Origin: Streptomyces griseofuscus
GTDB taxonomy: Bacteria > Actinomycetota > Actinomycetes > Streptomycetales > Streptomycetaceae
Reading direction: 5' to 3'
Assembly (NCBI RefSeq): GCF_014673495.1
Contig: NZ_CP051006.1
Coordinates: 1,674,001 to 1,738,000 of the forward strand
DNA length: 64,000 nucleotides
In this document: piece by piece, positions 24,974 through 33,201 of the stretch
Numbering within the stretch: position 1 is the stretch's first letter
Layout: every line of letters starts with the position of its first letter
Notes under the pieces: generated by a model
What the model saw: the letters and a program-made list of their open reading frames with translations, nothing else
What the model was told of the DNA's origin: nothing
Databases searched by the model: none
Made by a program: the position numbers and the translations under genes

Positions 24974-27462
24974 GGGAGCCTCCAGGGCCTGACGTCGGGA
25001 AGCGGCTGGCCGACGCGGGGCATGCCCAGCATCACTGAGCGGCCGCGGCGTACCACGGCGACGGCTTCTTCGATCTGGGCACGTTCTTCGTCGGAGAGGT
25101 CGTCCAGGTCGGCCTTGACCCGGTTGATCAGACGGCGGACCCGGCTGATCTCTTCCTCGGAGGGCATCGCTTCGCTGCGGGCCCAGTCGTCGGCCTCGAA
25201 GGCCGACATCAGCCGCTCGCGGCTGCGGAGAAGATCAGAGAGGTATCGCTCCAGGTCAGGCAGGTAGGAGACGTCGGTGCGGAAGTGGTCGCAGCCGATG
25301 CAGCGGAAGCGGAGCGGGCAGCTCTGGCCGCCAGCCGCGACGTTGTGGGGTTCCAGGCAGATGCCGTAGGCAGTGGCGACTTCGCCGATGGCCCGCCGTA
25401 CGTGCTCGGAGTCCAGAAGTCCTTGTGCTTTGCGCCAGACGCGGGTGCCGCGGCGGTCGAACTGCAACGCGGTGACCCGGTCGACGGCCTCACGGCGTCG
25501 ACCCTGGCTGACCCGGTAATAGCCCTGAGTTGTGGAGAGTTCACGATGGTCCATCAAATCCATGAGCACGTCGGGGTCGACGTTGGCGTCCGCGTGCCGC
25601 TGAGCGAAGGAGTGCCGGTAGGCGTAGGGAAAGATCTTGGACTTGTCGAACGGCAGCAGCTTCGTCACCAGCTGCCCGTCGACCTCGACGACGACCGGAA
25701 TCATGATGTCGGGCAGAGTGTTGACCCAGGCCCGGTGGGCGTCGCCGATCGAACCGATCGGCTTCGTTCCTGCGGGGTTGGCCACCGGGCTCGGCAGCAG
25801 CTTGAGCTTATCGGCCGGAGTGTCGGGGAAGCGTTCACGCACCCGCTCCTGCTGTTCCATGATCACGGCGGCGGTCGCCTTCGCGATCGGCAGACGACGG
25901 CCCAGCCGGTAGTTCTTGGAGTTGTCATAGATCAGGACCAAGGTCCCGTCCGGGTCCTTGCCCAGGCACTCCAGCGCCAACGTGCTGATCTCGTCCGGCC
26001 GCCGGCCGGTGTCGACAAGCAGCTCGGCCGCGACGCGATACTCGCGGTTGCTCATCTTCTCCAGCAGATCGAAGTTGTCGCAGAGTTCCCGCATCACCTC
26101 GTCCGGCAGGTCCCGTCCCGCCTCGGTGTCCTCGGGCTCGTCGGGGATGTCCTCCATGGACAGGGAGAAGTCCGCCGGCAGGCCCTCCAGCATCTGGCCG
26201 GGGCCAGTGAGACCCAGGACACGGATCCGGTTCACGATTCTGCGGACGTAGCGGATCACGTTGACCCGGTGATGAGCCCCGAAGACGCCGGTCTCGGCGA
26301 GGAACGCGACGCGGTTGCAGAAGCTGACCATGTCCGTGCGGCTCAGAAGCCGAATTTCGTGCCCCTCGTCGTCTCGCTGCAGCCGCAGGCTGTCCGAGAG
26401 CTGTTCCATGCCGCGGATCATGTTCTGCATGGAACTGGCGACATGCCGGCCGCGGCGCCGAGGGAGTTCGTCATAGGCCCAGACCTTGACCGCCTCCCGC
26501 AGGGGACGCTGGTGGATCCGGCTGAACGTGAGCGTGCCGTGGTGGCCGAAGACGAACAGGTCCCAGACGTCCTTGAGCCGCTCGGTCTCCGCAGTCGCCC
26601 CCAGCCTGCGCAGCGCAGTCTGTGCACCACGGATGATCATCCGCAGGTCATCGACCATCCCCGCGCGGATCAGGTCGTCCTCTCCCAGCATCTCCAGGCT
26701 CGGGACCTGGAGCAGACGCAGCTGATCGCTGATATGCCGCATCCGGTGATCCTTGGTCTTCGCCTGCCGGGCGGTGCGGACCTGAAGGCAGTAGAGGAGC
26801 TCCGCGACCAGCCGGTCAGGCAGCCCGCGCAGGCTGACTTCGCGGTTGACCGGCACCGACGACGACGTCAGGCGCCACCGTTCCTCGTCTCCGTCGAAGG
26901 TCCCCAACCGCCGTTCGCGGTTGAGGCGGCCTCGGTGGACCTCGCAGTAGCGGGTCCGTTCCGAGCCGCGCAGCCGGTAGCAGGCGGCGACCTGACAGGG
27001 TCCGAACCCGGGCAGCCCCTGCTGCGGGGAGTTCCGCAGGAAGTCCTCCACGGTCAGCTCGGACGAGCTGTGCCAGCGCGCCTGGTGAGTGGTGCAAAGA
27101 CCATGAGTGACCAGCCGGGGCGGTCGCTGACAGCCCGAGACACGACAGAGGACCTGCCCGTCGGAGCGGTGATAGGCACTGTCCCTCGGGACCGCGGCGA
27201 AGTCCTCGAAGGACAGGCCGGACCGCCGCCAGCGGCCGATGCAGCCGACACAGACCGGTTCGCCGAGCGGGGTGCCCTTCGTGCAGCCGGGGATCTCGCA
27301 GTCCGGCATGCCCAGCACCGGATGGACCTTGGGGTAGCGCACGACACGCGACTCCCAGTCCCAGCTCACCAGGCTCAGGAACTCGGCGTCCAAGGCGTCG
27401 ATGATGACCTGGGTCCGCAGGTCCTGAAGCTCATGGGCCAGCGGCAGAGGTGCCCCGATCAC
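24970..27462 (-). CDS. TnpB-like large tyrosine recombinase
   Basis: 830 residues from ATG 27462. The N-terminal 200 residues contain Cys/His-rich clusters (CEIPGCTKGTPLGEPVCVGC, CRVSGCQRPP, CEVHRGR) suggesting zinc-binding DNA contacts. The catalytic half has an Arg in DTGRRPDEIS (about 490), a His/Arg cluster in YAYRHSFAQRH (about 627) and the nucleophile region LMDHRELSTTQGYYRVS. A further Cys cluster CPLRFRCIGCDHFR follows near 730. Size and partners match TnpB of Tn554-type elements. It overlaps the TnpA-like and TnpC-like genes by 4 nt each. Confidence 0.85.
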   Translation of the reverse strand: MIGAPLPLAHELQDLRTQVIIDALDAEFLSLVSWDWESRVVRYPKVHPVLGMPDCEIPGCTKGTPLGEPVCVGCIGRWRRSGLSFEDFAAVPRDSAYHRSDGQVLCRVSGCQRPPRLVTHGLCTTHQARWHSSSELTVEDFLRNSPQQGLPGFGPCQVAACYRLRGSERTRYCEVHRGRLNRERRLGTFDGDEERWRLTSSSVPVNREVSLRGLPDRLVAELLYCLQVRTARQAKTKDHRMRHISDQLRLLQVPSLEMLGEDDLIRAGMVDDLRMIIRGAQTALRRLGATAETERLKDVWDLFVFGHHGTLTFSRIHQRPLREAVKVWAYDELPRRRGRHVASSMQNMIRGMEQLSDSLRLQRDDEGHEIRLLSRTDMVSFCNRVAFLAETGVFGAHHRVNVIRYVRRIVNRIRVLGLTGPGQMLEGLPADFSLSMEDIPDEPEDTEAGRDLPDEVMRELCDNFDLLEKMSNREYRVAAELLVDTGRRPDEISTLALECLGKDPDGTLVLIYDNSKNYRLGRRLPIAKATAAVIMEQQERVRERFPDTPADKLKLLPSPVANPAGTKPIGSIGDAHRAWVNTLPDIMIPVVVEVDGQLVTKLLPFDKSKIFPYAYRHSFAQRHADANVDPDVLMDLMDHRELSTTQGYYRVSQGRRREAVDRVTALQFDRRGTRVWRKAQGLLDSEHVRRAIGEVATAYGICLEPHNVAAGGQSCPLRFRCIGCDHFRTDVSYLPDLERYLSDLLRSRERLMSAFEADDWARSEAMPSEEEISRVRRLINRVKADLDDLSDEERAQIEEAVAVVRRGRSVMLGMPRVGQPLPDVRPWRLP

Positions 27463-28676
27463 TTCTCCACCGTTTCGTGCAGGGACCGCGGGGAGGGGAC
27501 ACGCTCGATCGCCTCGCGCAATCGGGCCCGGTCGGGAATCAGGTAGGGCCTGGGCGACTCCGGGTGTGTCTGGCCGAGCAGGGCCTGCACCTCGTCCGCC
27601 GACCCGCCGGCGTCCGCGACGTTGCTGCCGAAAGCCCGGCGGGCCATGTGGGGGCCGACCTTCCGCGACAGCCCGGCCCGCTGGCTCAGCCGCTCGAACA
27701 GCTCGCCCAGCGCGTCCGGCGGCATCGGCGCCCCCAGCGGCTCGCGAAACAGGTTCACCAGCAGGAAATCGCTGCCGCCCGCCCCGAGTACTTCGTGGCG
27801 CTCATCGACGTACTGGTCGAAAGCCTGGACCACCAAGAAGTCCAACGGCTGTGTCCATGCCTGCTTCGACTTCGACCAGGCCCGGTTGCTGTTGTCCCGC
27901 CGCCGGACGTGGAGGTGGGCACCGCTGTAGTCGCAGCCCAGGGCCCGCGAGTCGGGAAGCAGGTGACAGTCACTGCGGTGCAGGCCGGCCGCCTGGCCGC
28001 GGCGCAGCCCGACCCGGCCGAGCAGCAGCACGATCAACCGGTCACGGGCGTTGCGGCACTCCAGGAACATCGCCACCAGCTCTTCGTCGGTGGCCCGGTC
28101 CACCTCGGCCTCCGGCTCCTGGCTCCGGTGGACAGCTCGCAGCCGGTAGGACAAGCCGGAGTCCTCGCCCTGGGCCTCCACCGGCAGGTCCCGGCTGTCC
28201 GCCAGCTCGTAGATCTGTCCGAGCACCGACCGCGGTGCCTCACCGACCGACACCGCGTAGGACAGCAGCCCCCGCACCGCCGTCAGGACGCCGTTGACCC
28301 GCCGCTCTTTGCGAGCCGGGTCGGCGCCTGGCCCCAGCACCACCGGCGCCGGGTCCTCATCCAGCGAGGACGGCGTGTACTTCAGCCAGACCATGAACAG
28401 GCCCAAGTCCCGCGCGGCGACGGACCATTCGCGCCCGGTTGACCGGCACCACCGCAGGTACAGCGCTATGCCGCCCGCGTACGCCTTCGTCGTCAACTCG
28501 GACCGGCTTCGGCCGAACCGCAAGAACCTCAGCCACTGATCAGCGATGAACACGACCTCGTAGCCGTCATCGACGACCGTCCAATACCGCACGCCAGAGG
28601 GCAATCTGACAGGAAAGGCACGCAATGCAACTCCATGATCTGACGGTTGATGCAACAACCCGCCACAGAGCCGCAC
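27459..28676 (-). CDS. TnpA-like tyrosine recombinase
   Basis: 405 residues from GTG 28676; a later start is possible. The N-terminal SAM-like core-binding domain spans about 45-160 (FLRFGRSRSELTTKAYAGGI). The catalytic domain has Arg in GRVGLRRGQAAGL (about 243), HMARRAFGSN (His and Arg, about 345) and LLGQTHPESPRPYL with the probable Tyr nucleophile. The usual LLGH is LLGQ here. First gene of the tnpABC-like operon, starting about 80 nt from the element's right end. Confidence 0.85.
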   Translation of the reverse strand: MRLCGGLLHQPSDHGVALRAFPVRLPSGVRYWTVVDDGYEVVFIADQWLRFLRFGRSRSELTTKAYAGGIALYLRWCRSTGREWSVAARDLGLFMVWLKYTPSSLDEDPAPVVLGPGADPARKERRVNGVLTAVRGLLSYAVSVGEAPRSVLGQIYELADSRDLPVEAQGEDSGLSYRLRAVHRSQEPEAEVDRATDEELVAMFLECRNARDRLIVLLLGRVGLRRGQAAGLHRSDCHLLPDSRALGCDYSGAHLHVRRRDNSNRAWSKSKQAWTQPLDFLVVQAFDQYVDERHEVLGAGGSDFLLVNLFREPLGAPMPPDALGELFERLSQRAGLSRKVGPHMARRAFGSNVADAGGSADEVQALLGQTHPESPRPYLIPDRARLREAIERVPSPRSLHETVEK

Positions 28677-28760
28677 CCCCAGAGAACGATCTTCAGAAGA
28701 TCAACATAGCCCTCCGGTACAACGTCCCACCACATAGAGCCAGCCCCCAGAGAACCCGGT
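28676..28760. repeat. Right end of the Tn554-like element with repeated terminal motif
   Basis: The end motif CCCCCAGAGAAC occurs twice in direct orientation, at 28676-28687 and 28744-28755, 68 bp apart. A 15-bp palindrome GATCTTC-A-GAAGATC (28688-28702) lies between. The outer copy pairs with the left end as an inverted repeat and abuts target core CCGGT (28756-28760). The inner copy may be a subterminal recombinase-binding site. Confidence 0.7.
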
Positions 28761-29322
28761 AGTGCACCACCTTGGCGTCGATCGCCTCGACGTCGCCGGG
28801 CAGCAGCCGAAGGGTGACGGCCAGGCCGTGGATGGCCTGCTGGTGCAGCACACCGCCTGCGGAGGCGTAAGTGCGTCGCCAACCGCGGAAGTAGCCGGGA
28901 TCCCGCCGTACGGCCAGCAGCACCTCGGTCCTTACGACATCCGGAGGCTCGGCGAGCAGTGCGTCGAGGCCGGGGGCGAAGTGCGGCTGGAAGGCAACGA
29001 AGATGCGTTCGTCGCCAGGCCGGGGCACCAGGGCGGCGGGGTCGATGGTGCAGGGCTTCTCCACGAGCACGGCGGCTCCGGCCTGGGCGGCGTCCCGGGC
29101 CGCGGCGAGCGCGGTCCCAGGCGGGGCGGCCACGACCACCAGATCCGGTGTCGTGGCCGTCAGGGCCGTCCGGCAGGAAGCGAACAGCGGGATGCCTGGA
29201 GGCACCTCGGCGCGCGGGTCGGGGTCGGCGACCGCGGCAACCGCCAGGCCAGGAGCGCCGACGAGGGCGGCCAGGTGCTTGGCTCCGACCTCCCCGGCTC
29301 CGACCAGCAGCACCCGCTTCAC
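28756..29322 (-). pseudogene. Gfo/Idh/MocA oxidoreductase, 5' fragment
   Basis: 189 codons from GTG 29322, overlapping the upstream isomerase stop by 4 nt. The Rossmann start VLLVGAGEVGAKHLAAL, the EKP-containing motif AAVLVEKPCTIDPA (about 90) and GGVLHQQAIHGLAVTL (about 160) define the NAD(P)-binding Gfo/Idh family. Native coding ends at KVVHYR, exactly at the transposon junction; a further 20 codons read into the element before a stop. Its continuation is at 22799-23167. Confidence 0.85.
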
Positions 29323-30176
29323 GCGATGCCGCCCGGGACAGCGGAGCGCAGGAACGCGGCGCCGGCAGCGAGTGCCTCGGTGGGCGTGTCGCGCACATGG
29401 GTCTCCAGCGCGTACGGCAGAGCCGGCCGGGCCGCGTGCAGCAGCGGCAGTACCTCGCCATACGGCACCACGCCCTCGCCGGCCGGACAGAACGCCCGGC
29501 CGCCGCCGTCGGTGGGCCGGTAGTCCTTGACGTGCACGTAACCCACGTACGGGGCCAGAGCGCGGACCACCTCGGAAGTGGCCTGGCCGACTTCATGAAG
29601 GTTCGCCACGTCCAGCCACAGCCCCAGGCCCTGCCCGTGGTACCGGTCCAGGATCTGCAGCAGCGGCTCGGCGTGGGCGACGGTGCACACCGGCTCGTTC
29701 TCCAGCAGCAGCCGCACCCCCGCGGCATTCGCCAGCTCCAGGGCCTTGGCCAGCAGCGGATCGCCGAACAACTCCTCGGTCAGCTCCGGCTCGACACGCA
29801 GGTGGGAGAAGACCCGCACGACCGGAGCGCCAACGATCCGGGCGACTTCGATGACCCTCTCGACCCAGCCCAGCCGCTCCTCGGGCGGGACCCGGGTGGG
29901 GAAGCCGAAGGTGTCCACCCGGCCGGGCCGAGCCTCGGGTCGGCACCACTTCCACAGCGGCGAGGCCAGCGCCGCCACTTTCAGGCCGCGCTCGTCGGCC
30001 ATGGCGCGGATGCGCCGCAGTCGGTCGGTGGGCAGGGTCACCGCGTTGGCGCCCTCGGCCGAGCGGATCTCCAGATGCCCGATGCCCAGCTTCACCGCCA
30101 GATCCATGCCCGGCGCTGGGTCGGGGCCGATTTCGTCAGGGTTGAGTACCAGCGTGCTCGCCGACGGTGCGTCCAC
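29319..30176 (-). CDS. Xylose-isomerase-like TIM-barrel protein
   Basis: 285 residues from GTG 30176 with AAGGAGAAG upstream. The sugar phosphate isomerase/epimerase (AP_endonuc_2) fold is indicated by LGIGHLEIRSAEGANA, GAPVVRVFSHLR, VRLLLENEP (metal Glu), LGLWLDVANLHEVGQ (metal Asp) and VGYVHVKDYRP (metal His/Asp). Such enzymes isomerise or epimerise keto-sugars and often pair with Gfo/Idh oxidoreductases, as here through a 4-nt overlap. The pair would oxidise and isomerise a sugar or inositol-like intermediate. Confidence 0.82.
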   Translation of the reverse strand: MDAPSASTLVLNPDEIGPDPAPGMDLAVKLGIGHLEIRSAEGANAVTLPTDRLRRIRAMADERGLKVAALASPLWKWCRPEARPGRVDTFGFPTRVPPEERLGWVERVIEVARIVGAPVVRVFSHLRVEPELTEELFGDPLLAKALELANAAGVRLLLENEPVCTVAHAEPLLQILDRYHGQGLGLWLDVANLHEVGQATSEVVRALAPYVGYVHVKDYRPTDGGGRAFCPAGEGVVPYGEVLPLLHAARPALPYALETHVRDTPTEALAAGAAFLRSAVPGGIA

Positions 30177-30212
30177 GGCCGTCTTCTCCTTCGGGTGAGG
30201 GGGGAACGGATG

Positions 30213-30245
30213 CCTCGTGCCGGGGCGCCTTCTTCCGGCACGAGG
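30213..30245. terminator. Hairpin in the 256-nt gap upstream of the isomerase gene
   Basis: A perfect 11-bp stem, CCTCGTGCCGG (30213-30223) with 30235-30245, has an 11-nt loop. It sits 36 nt upstream of the isomerase start on the minus strand and could be a terminator or a structured leader. Confidence 0.45.
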
Positions 30246-30395
30246 GGCGTCCAGGGCTGTCAGAGCGGGCTCAGTCGTCGCCGCCCGGCGGGGCGGCTGC
30301 GGGATCGGCGACAGAGGCCGAGGGGGCGGGGGCTGCGGCCCCCAGGCGGGGACCGGAACGGGTCAGGCGGTCAGCTGCGGGCCGACCGACCCCAA

Positions 30396-30427
30396 CCCGC
30401 GTGGGCTGGCGCGACAGCCCACGCGGG
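30396..30427 (-). terminator. Hairpin terminator after the JmjC/cupin gene
   Basis: A perfect 13-bp stem, CCCGCGTGGGCTG (30396-30408) with 30415-30427, has a 6-nt loop and begins 5 nt past the minus-strand stop at 30433. It probably splits the biosynthetic operon into two transcription units or attenuates read-through. Confidence 0.6.
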
Positions 30428-30432
30428 AGCCT

Positions 30433-31095
30433 TCAGCTCACGGCCCTCAGATGCCCCGGCCGCGCAGCCAATGGCACGTCCAGGACCGCGAGGACCAGGT
30501 GGATCGAGTGGCCCGGGTCCGCGAGAGTGCTGACGTCATGTCGCATGCCACGCGGCACGATCAGTACGTCGCCGGCCCGCATGATGATCTCCGTGGCCTC
30601 GTCATCCCCGTCCGGCCAGAGCAGCCACCGCTTCATGCCGCTCATCTGCACGACGACGCCATCCCACGTGTCGTGATGCGGTCCGAGGGTGCTGTCCTCG
30701 CGCCGTGACTGGTAGATCGTGCAGACCACCTCACGGCCCAGCATGCAGGCCAGGCGCAGCGCCGTCACGCCGATCCAGCCACCGCTGAGCAGGTGCACAC
30801 TCTCGTACACCTGCGTCCGCGGTTGCTCCGCGAGCTCGCGCTCAAGGTCATCCGCTCTGGACACGCGCGTGAAAGCGTGTCCGTCGGCCAGGGCCACCGT
30901 CTGGACGGGGCGGCGGGCGCCCCCCACGGGCAGAGGCAGACGCTCCGTCCAGGACGGTTCCATCGCGGCGGGCACGTACAGGAGCGCATCGGGGGGCAGT
31001 CTGATTGCCGGCAGGACGATCGACGCCAGCCGTGCCAGCACTTCGGCAGAGATCTTGTGTGACAGAGCCTCCGTCGTGATCGCGCCCTCACGCAT
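30433..31095 (-). CDS. JmjC/cupin Fe(II)-2-oxoglutarate-type oxygenase
   Basis: 220 residues from ATG 31095, overlapping the preceding gene by 8 nt. The metal triad of cupin/JmjC hydroxylases is visible: GPHHDTWDG (His140, Asp142) and GMRHDV (His186), separated by MSGMKRWLLWPDGDD and GDVLIVPRG. This is the layout of ribosomal-oxygenase-like JmjC proteins, which hydroxylate protein side chains, though many act on small molecules. The tight coupling to the 115-aa protein makes that protein a candidate substrate or partner. Confidence 0.78.
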   Translation of the reverse strand: MREGAITTEALSHKISAEVLARLASIVLPAIRLPPDALLYVPAAMEPSWTERLPLPVGGARRPVQTVALADGHAFTRVSRADDLERELAEQPRTQVYESVHLLSGGWIGVTALRLACMLGREVVCTIYQSRREDSTLGPHHDTWDGVVVQMSGMKRWLLWPDGDDEATEIIMRAGDVLIVPRGMRHDVSTLADPGHSIHLVLAVLDVPLAARPGHLRAVS

Positions 31096-31435
31096 AGCTG
31101 TGCATCTTTTTGTCGCCGAGTTCGAACATGTAGCAGCCCTTGATACTCGCCGCCTGGGCGTGGGCGATGAGCGCGCCGTCCTGGGGGTTGACGACCTGGG
31201 TCTCGTGCAGCACGTCCCGGCGGTCCACCTCGGACAGGCGCACCGGGCGCAGCTGCACAACCCGGCGCGCGGCGTCCACCTCCTGCACGAGCACCTCGCC
31301 GGCGTCCAGGTCCAGTTCCGACGGCGCGTACAGCAGCCGGAACGCAGCCCCGAGCGGGTGCCCGGCCAGCAGCCCGTTGACATCGTGCAGCAGGTTCGTC
31401 AGGTCCCTGACCTGCTCGGAAACGGTCACGGTCAT
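31088..31435 (-). CDS. Unrecognised 115-aa protein coupled to the JmjC oxygenase
   Basis: ATG 31435 follows a strong GAGGAGA. The first 75 residues are acidic and amphipathic (VRDLTNLLHDVNGLLAGHPL, LDLDAGEVLVQEVDAARRVV). The last 20 are different in character: they hold Cys, Met, Tyr, Phe, His and two Lys (GCYMFELGDKKMHSYA). No family is recognised. The start of the JmjC gene lies inside its last codons. It may be an accessory subunit, a carrier, or a ribosomal-peptide substrate with a C-terminal core; the last is speculative. Confidence 0.6.
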   Translation of the reverse strand: MTVTVSEQVRDLTNLLHDVNGLLAGHPLGAAFRLLYAPSELDLDAGEVLVQEVDAARRVVQLRPVRLSEVDRRDVLHETQVVNPQDGALIAHAQAASIKGCYMFELGDKKMHSYA

Positions 31436-31577
31436 AGCAATCTCCTCTTCTTTAAGACCAGTTGGCTTGTGAATCGCGGCCGGTGACGCAAGCGGCGTAC
31501 TCATGCACGAACGCCTCCACGCAGGCGGGGTGGAAGCCGCTCCGCCAGCGCACTCGCGGCCCGTTTTTCGTGCTGTG

Positions 31578-32438
31578 TCATGAGCGCGGTCCCACCAGCA
31601 CGTCGCACCACACCGGGAGATGATCCGAATGTTTCCGGGCATCAGGGGTGTCGTGGATGCCGTAGCCGACCGCCTCCATGCCAGCGGTCAGGGTGTAGTC
31701 CAGGCGCCAGGGCACCCGCTCGTTCTCCCAGAAGTAGCCGACGCTCGCGGCCTCGCGGTCACCGAACATCGTCTGCGGGTCCTGCCAGCCGGAGGCGAGC
31801 AGCACCTGGACGGCACGCCGGTCCGCAGGGCCGAAGGCGCCGTTGGGCAGCACGATCCGGTACCGCGATTGCAGGTTCTCGGGGACGCGTGACCAGTCGT
31901 CCAGATCCCTGTCCGGCGTGTTGAGATCACCCAGGAGCAGCGCGCCCCGCGGCACGCCCGGGAAGGGACCCCCGTAGTCGGTCAGCATCCGGGCCTCGAT
32001 CAGCCGTGCGTCGCCCGAGGACCAGCCGAAGTGCGTGGCGAAGACGGTGAAGTCGCTGCTCGGGTCGTCGCCGACCGCGGCCGGGCGCAGCAGGGCCCGG
32101 ATCAAAGCGTGGTGGAAAGTGCCCTCGCCCACGCTCCACCAGTCGATGAGCCGGACGGTGGAAGGCCGGATCAGCAGGGAGGTGCCGTTCGGTGGGCTGG
32201 GGACCCTGCGGACGCGCGAGGGCACCATGGCGACGGGCACCATACCCAGCGTGCGAGCCATCCAGGAGAGGTGGTGGTTGGCCCAGCCCGTGCACTCCTG
32301 GAGGCTCAGGATGTCCGGGGTCAGGCTGGCAAGCATGTCCGTCTGCGCGCGAAGGCGCGTGTCGGTGCCGGCGTCGAGGCCGCCGTTGAGCATGTTGTAG
32401 GTCATGGCACGCAGCCGGATCGGCGCAATGCTAGTCAT
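31578..32438 (-). CDS. Endonuclease/exonuclease/phosphatase (EEP) superfamily hydrolase
   Basis: 286 residues from ATG 32438. EEP motifs appear in order: MTYNMLNGG (Asn), LSLQECTGW (metal Glu, about 48), ATHFGWSSGDARL, LLLGDLNTP (Asp/Asn, about 195) and the C-terminal HSDHLPVWCDV (catalytic Asp-His). The superfamily hydrolyses phosphodiesters or phosphomonoesters in nucleic acids, lipids and nucleotides. No signal peptide is seen. In this operon it could remove a phosphate from a biosynthetic intermediate, consistent with the HPr-kinase-like gene downstream; that pairing is inferred. Confidence 0.82.
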   Translation of the reverse strand: MTSIAPIRLRAMTYNMLNGGLDAGTDTRLRAQTDMLASLTPDILSLQECTGWANHHLSWMARTLGMVPVAMVPSRVRRVPSPPNGTSLLIRPSTVRLIDWWSVGEGTFHHALIRALLRPAAVGDDPSSDFTVFATHFGWSSGDARLIEARMLTDYGGPFPGVPRGALLLGDLNTPDRDLDDWSRVPENLQSRYRIVLPNGAFGPADRRAVQVLLASGWQDPQTMFGDREAASVGYFWENERVPWRLDYTLTAGMEAVGYGIHDTPDARKHSDHLPVWCDVLVGPRS

Positions 32439-32521
32439 ATGTACCCCAGCAGGGGCCTAGTCGAGCAGCGACGGCAGATGGTCATGGGGCTCCTTGCGCA
32501 CGTTCCAGAGTCGGTTGGTGA

Positions 32522-32565
32522 CCGCTCCCCGGCCGCGACCGTGACGTCCGGCGGCCGGGGAGCGG
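32522..32565 (-). terminator. Strong hairpin between methyltransferase and EEP genes
   Basis: A perfect 15-bp GC-rich stem (32522-32536 with 32551-32565) has a 14-nt loop and lies 49 nt downstream of the methyltransferase stop on the minus strand. It is probably a terminator or attenuator inside the operon. Confidence 0.6.
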
Positions 32566-32613
32566 CGCTTGCCCCGCCCCCTGGACGGGCCAGATCAGGG
32601 GGCAGGAGTCTCA

Positions 32614-33201
32614 TCAATTCCGCAGGGCTACGCCGACCAAGGCGCTGTCCCTGGTGAGGCGGTACACGGTCATGTGCCGCCAGTGGCTGGCCAGCTCATC
32701 GATCGCCGACTTCGGCAGACCGCGGCGAGCTACGCCCGGCCGCGTCAACTCGGACACGGTCGTCGTGATGTGGAGCACTCCGCCCGGCCGGAGCCAGCGG
32801 CGCAAATTGGCCGTGAAGCGGGGACCGGCCACGAACTCATAGCTGAGCCTGCACGTGACGAGGTCTACGGGGCCTGGGTCAGGGACCAGCGGTCGCGGGC
32901 TCGTGACGTCGTACAGGCGGAAGTCCAACAGCGGGACATCGGCGTGGGCCCAGCGCGCGGACGCGATGGCGGACAGGCTGTGGTCGAGGCCCGTGACCTG
33001 CATCCCCCAGCTGGCCAGGTGGGCACTCAGCCGACCGGTGCCGCAGCCGACGTCCAGGACGCGCATGCCGGACTCGGCTCCGGTGGTGGCGCGCAGCATC
33101 TGCCGCTCGATGTCGGAGGGCGGAGGCGTGGTGTAGCCGGTCTCATAGAGGTCGTCCCAGTAGGCGGCCATCTGCGTCTCGATCAGGGTGTCGGTGCTCA
33201 T
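32614..33201 (-). CDS. Class I SAM-dependent methyltransferase
   Basis: 195 residues from ATG 33201. The SAM-binding motif I is VLDVGCGTGRLSAHLASWGM at about 49-68, motif II TGLDHSLSAIASARW, then PVDLVTCRLSYEFV and LRPGGVLHITTT. The fold is of the small-molecule type (methyltransf_25/11). The start overlaps the stop of the small membrane protein by 4 nt. The SAM synthetase downstream on the same strand suggests methylation, or another SAM-derived transfer, is central to the pathway. Confidence 0.82.
   Translation of the reverse strand: MSTDTLIETQMAAYWDDLYETGYTTPPPSDIERQMLRATTGAESGMRVLDVGCGTGRLSAHLASWGMQVTGLDHSLSAIASARWAHADVPLLDFRLYDVTSPRPLVPDPGPVDLVTCRLSYEFVAGPRFTANLRRWLRPGGVLHITTTVSELTRPGVARRGLPKSAIDELASHWRHMTVYRLTRDSALVGVALRN

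Larger units (their letters stand above)
23173..28755. mobile_element. Tn554-like transposon with three recombination genes, cargo TetR/membrane pair
   Basis: About 5.58 kb. The ends carry a 12-bp inverted repeat, TTCTCTGGGGGC at 23173-23184 and its complement at 28743-28754. CCGGT flanks both sides (23168-23172 and 28756-28760). Inside are three minus-strand genes coupled by ATGA overlaps: two tyrosine recombinases and a small coiled-coil protein, the TnpA-TnpB-TnpC order of Tn554. The cargo is a TetR regulator and a divergent four-helix membrane protein. Removal of the element and one CCGGT restores the Gfo/Idh reading frame. Classical Tn554 lacks terminal inverted repeats, so these ends deserve attention. 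Confidence 0.85.

Noticed and set aside
25285..27546. 753-codon plus-strand open frame across the TnpB-like gene
   Set aside because: Shadow of the large recombinase, which has conserved Arg/His/Tyr motifs and ATGA overlaps with its partners.
30180..30432. Possible small peptide gene in the 256-nt gap
   Set aside because: A Pro/Ala-rich frame exists but has no acceptable start codon with an RBS; the gap is better explained by two hairpins.
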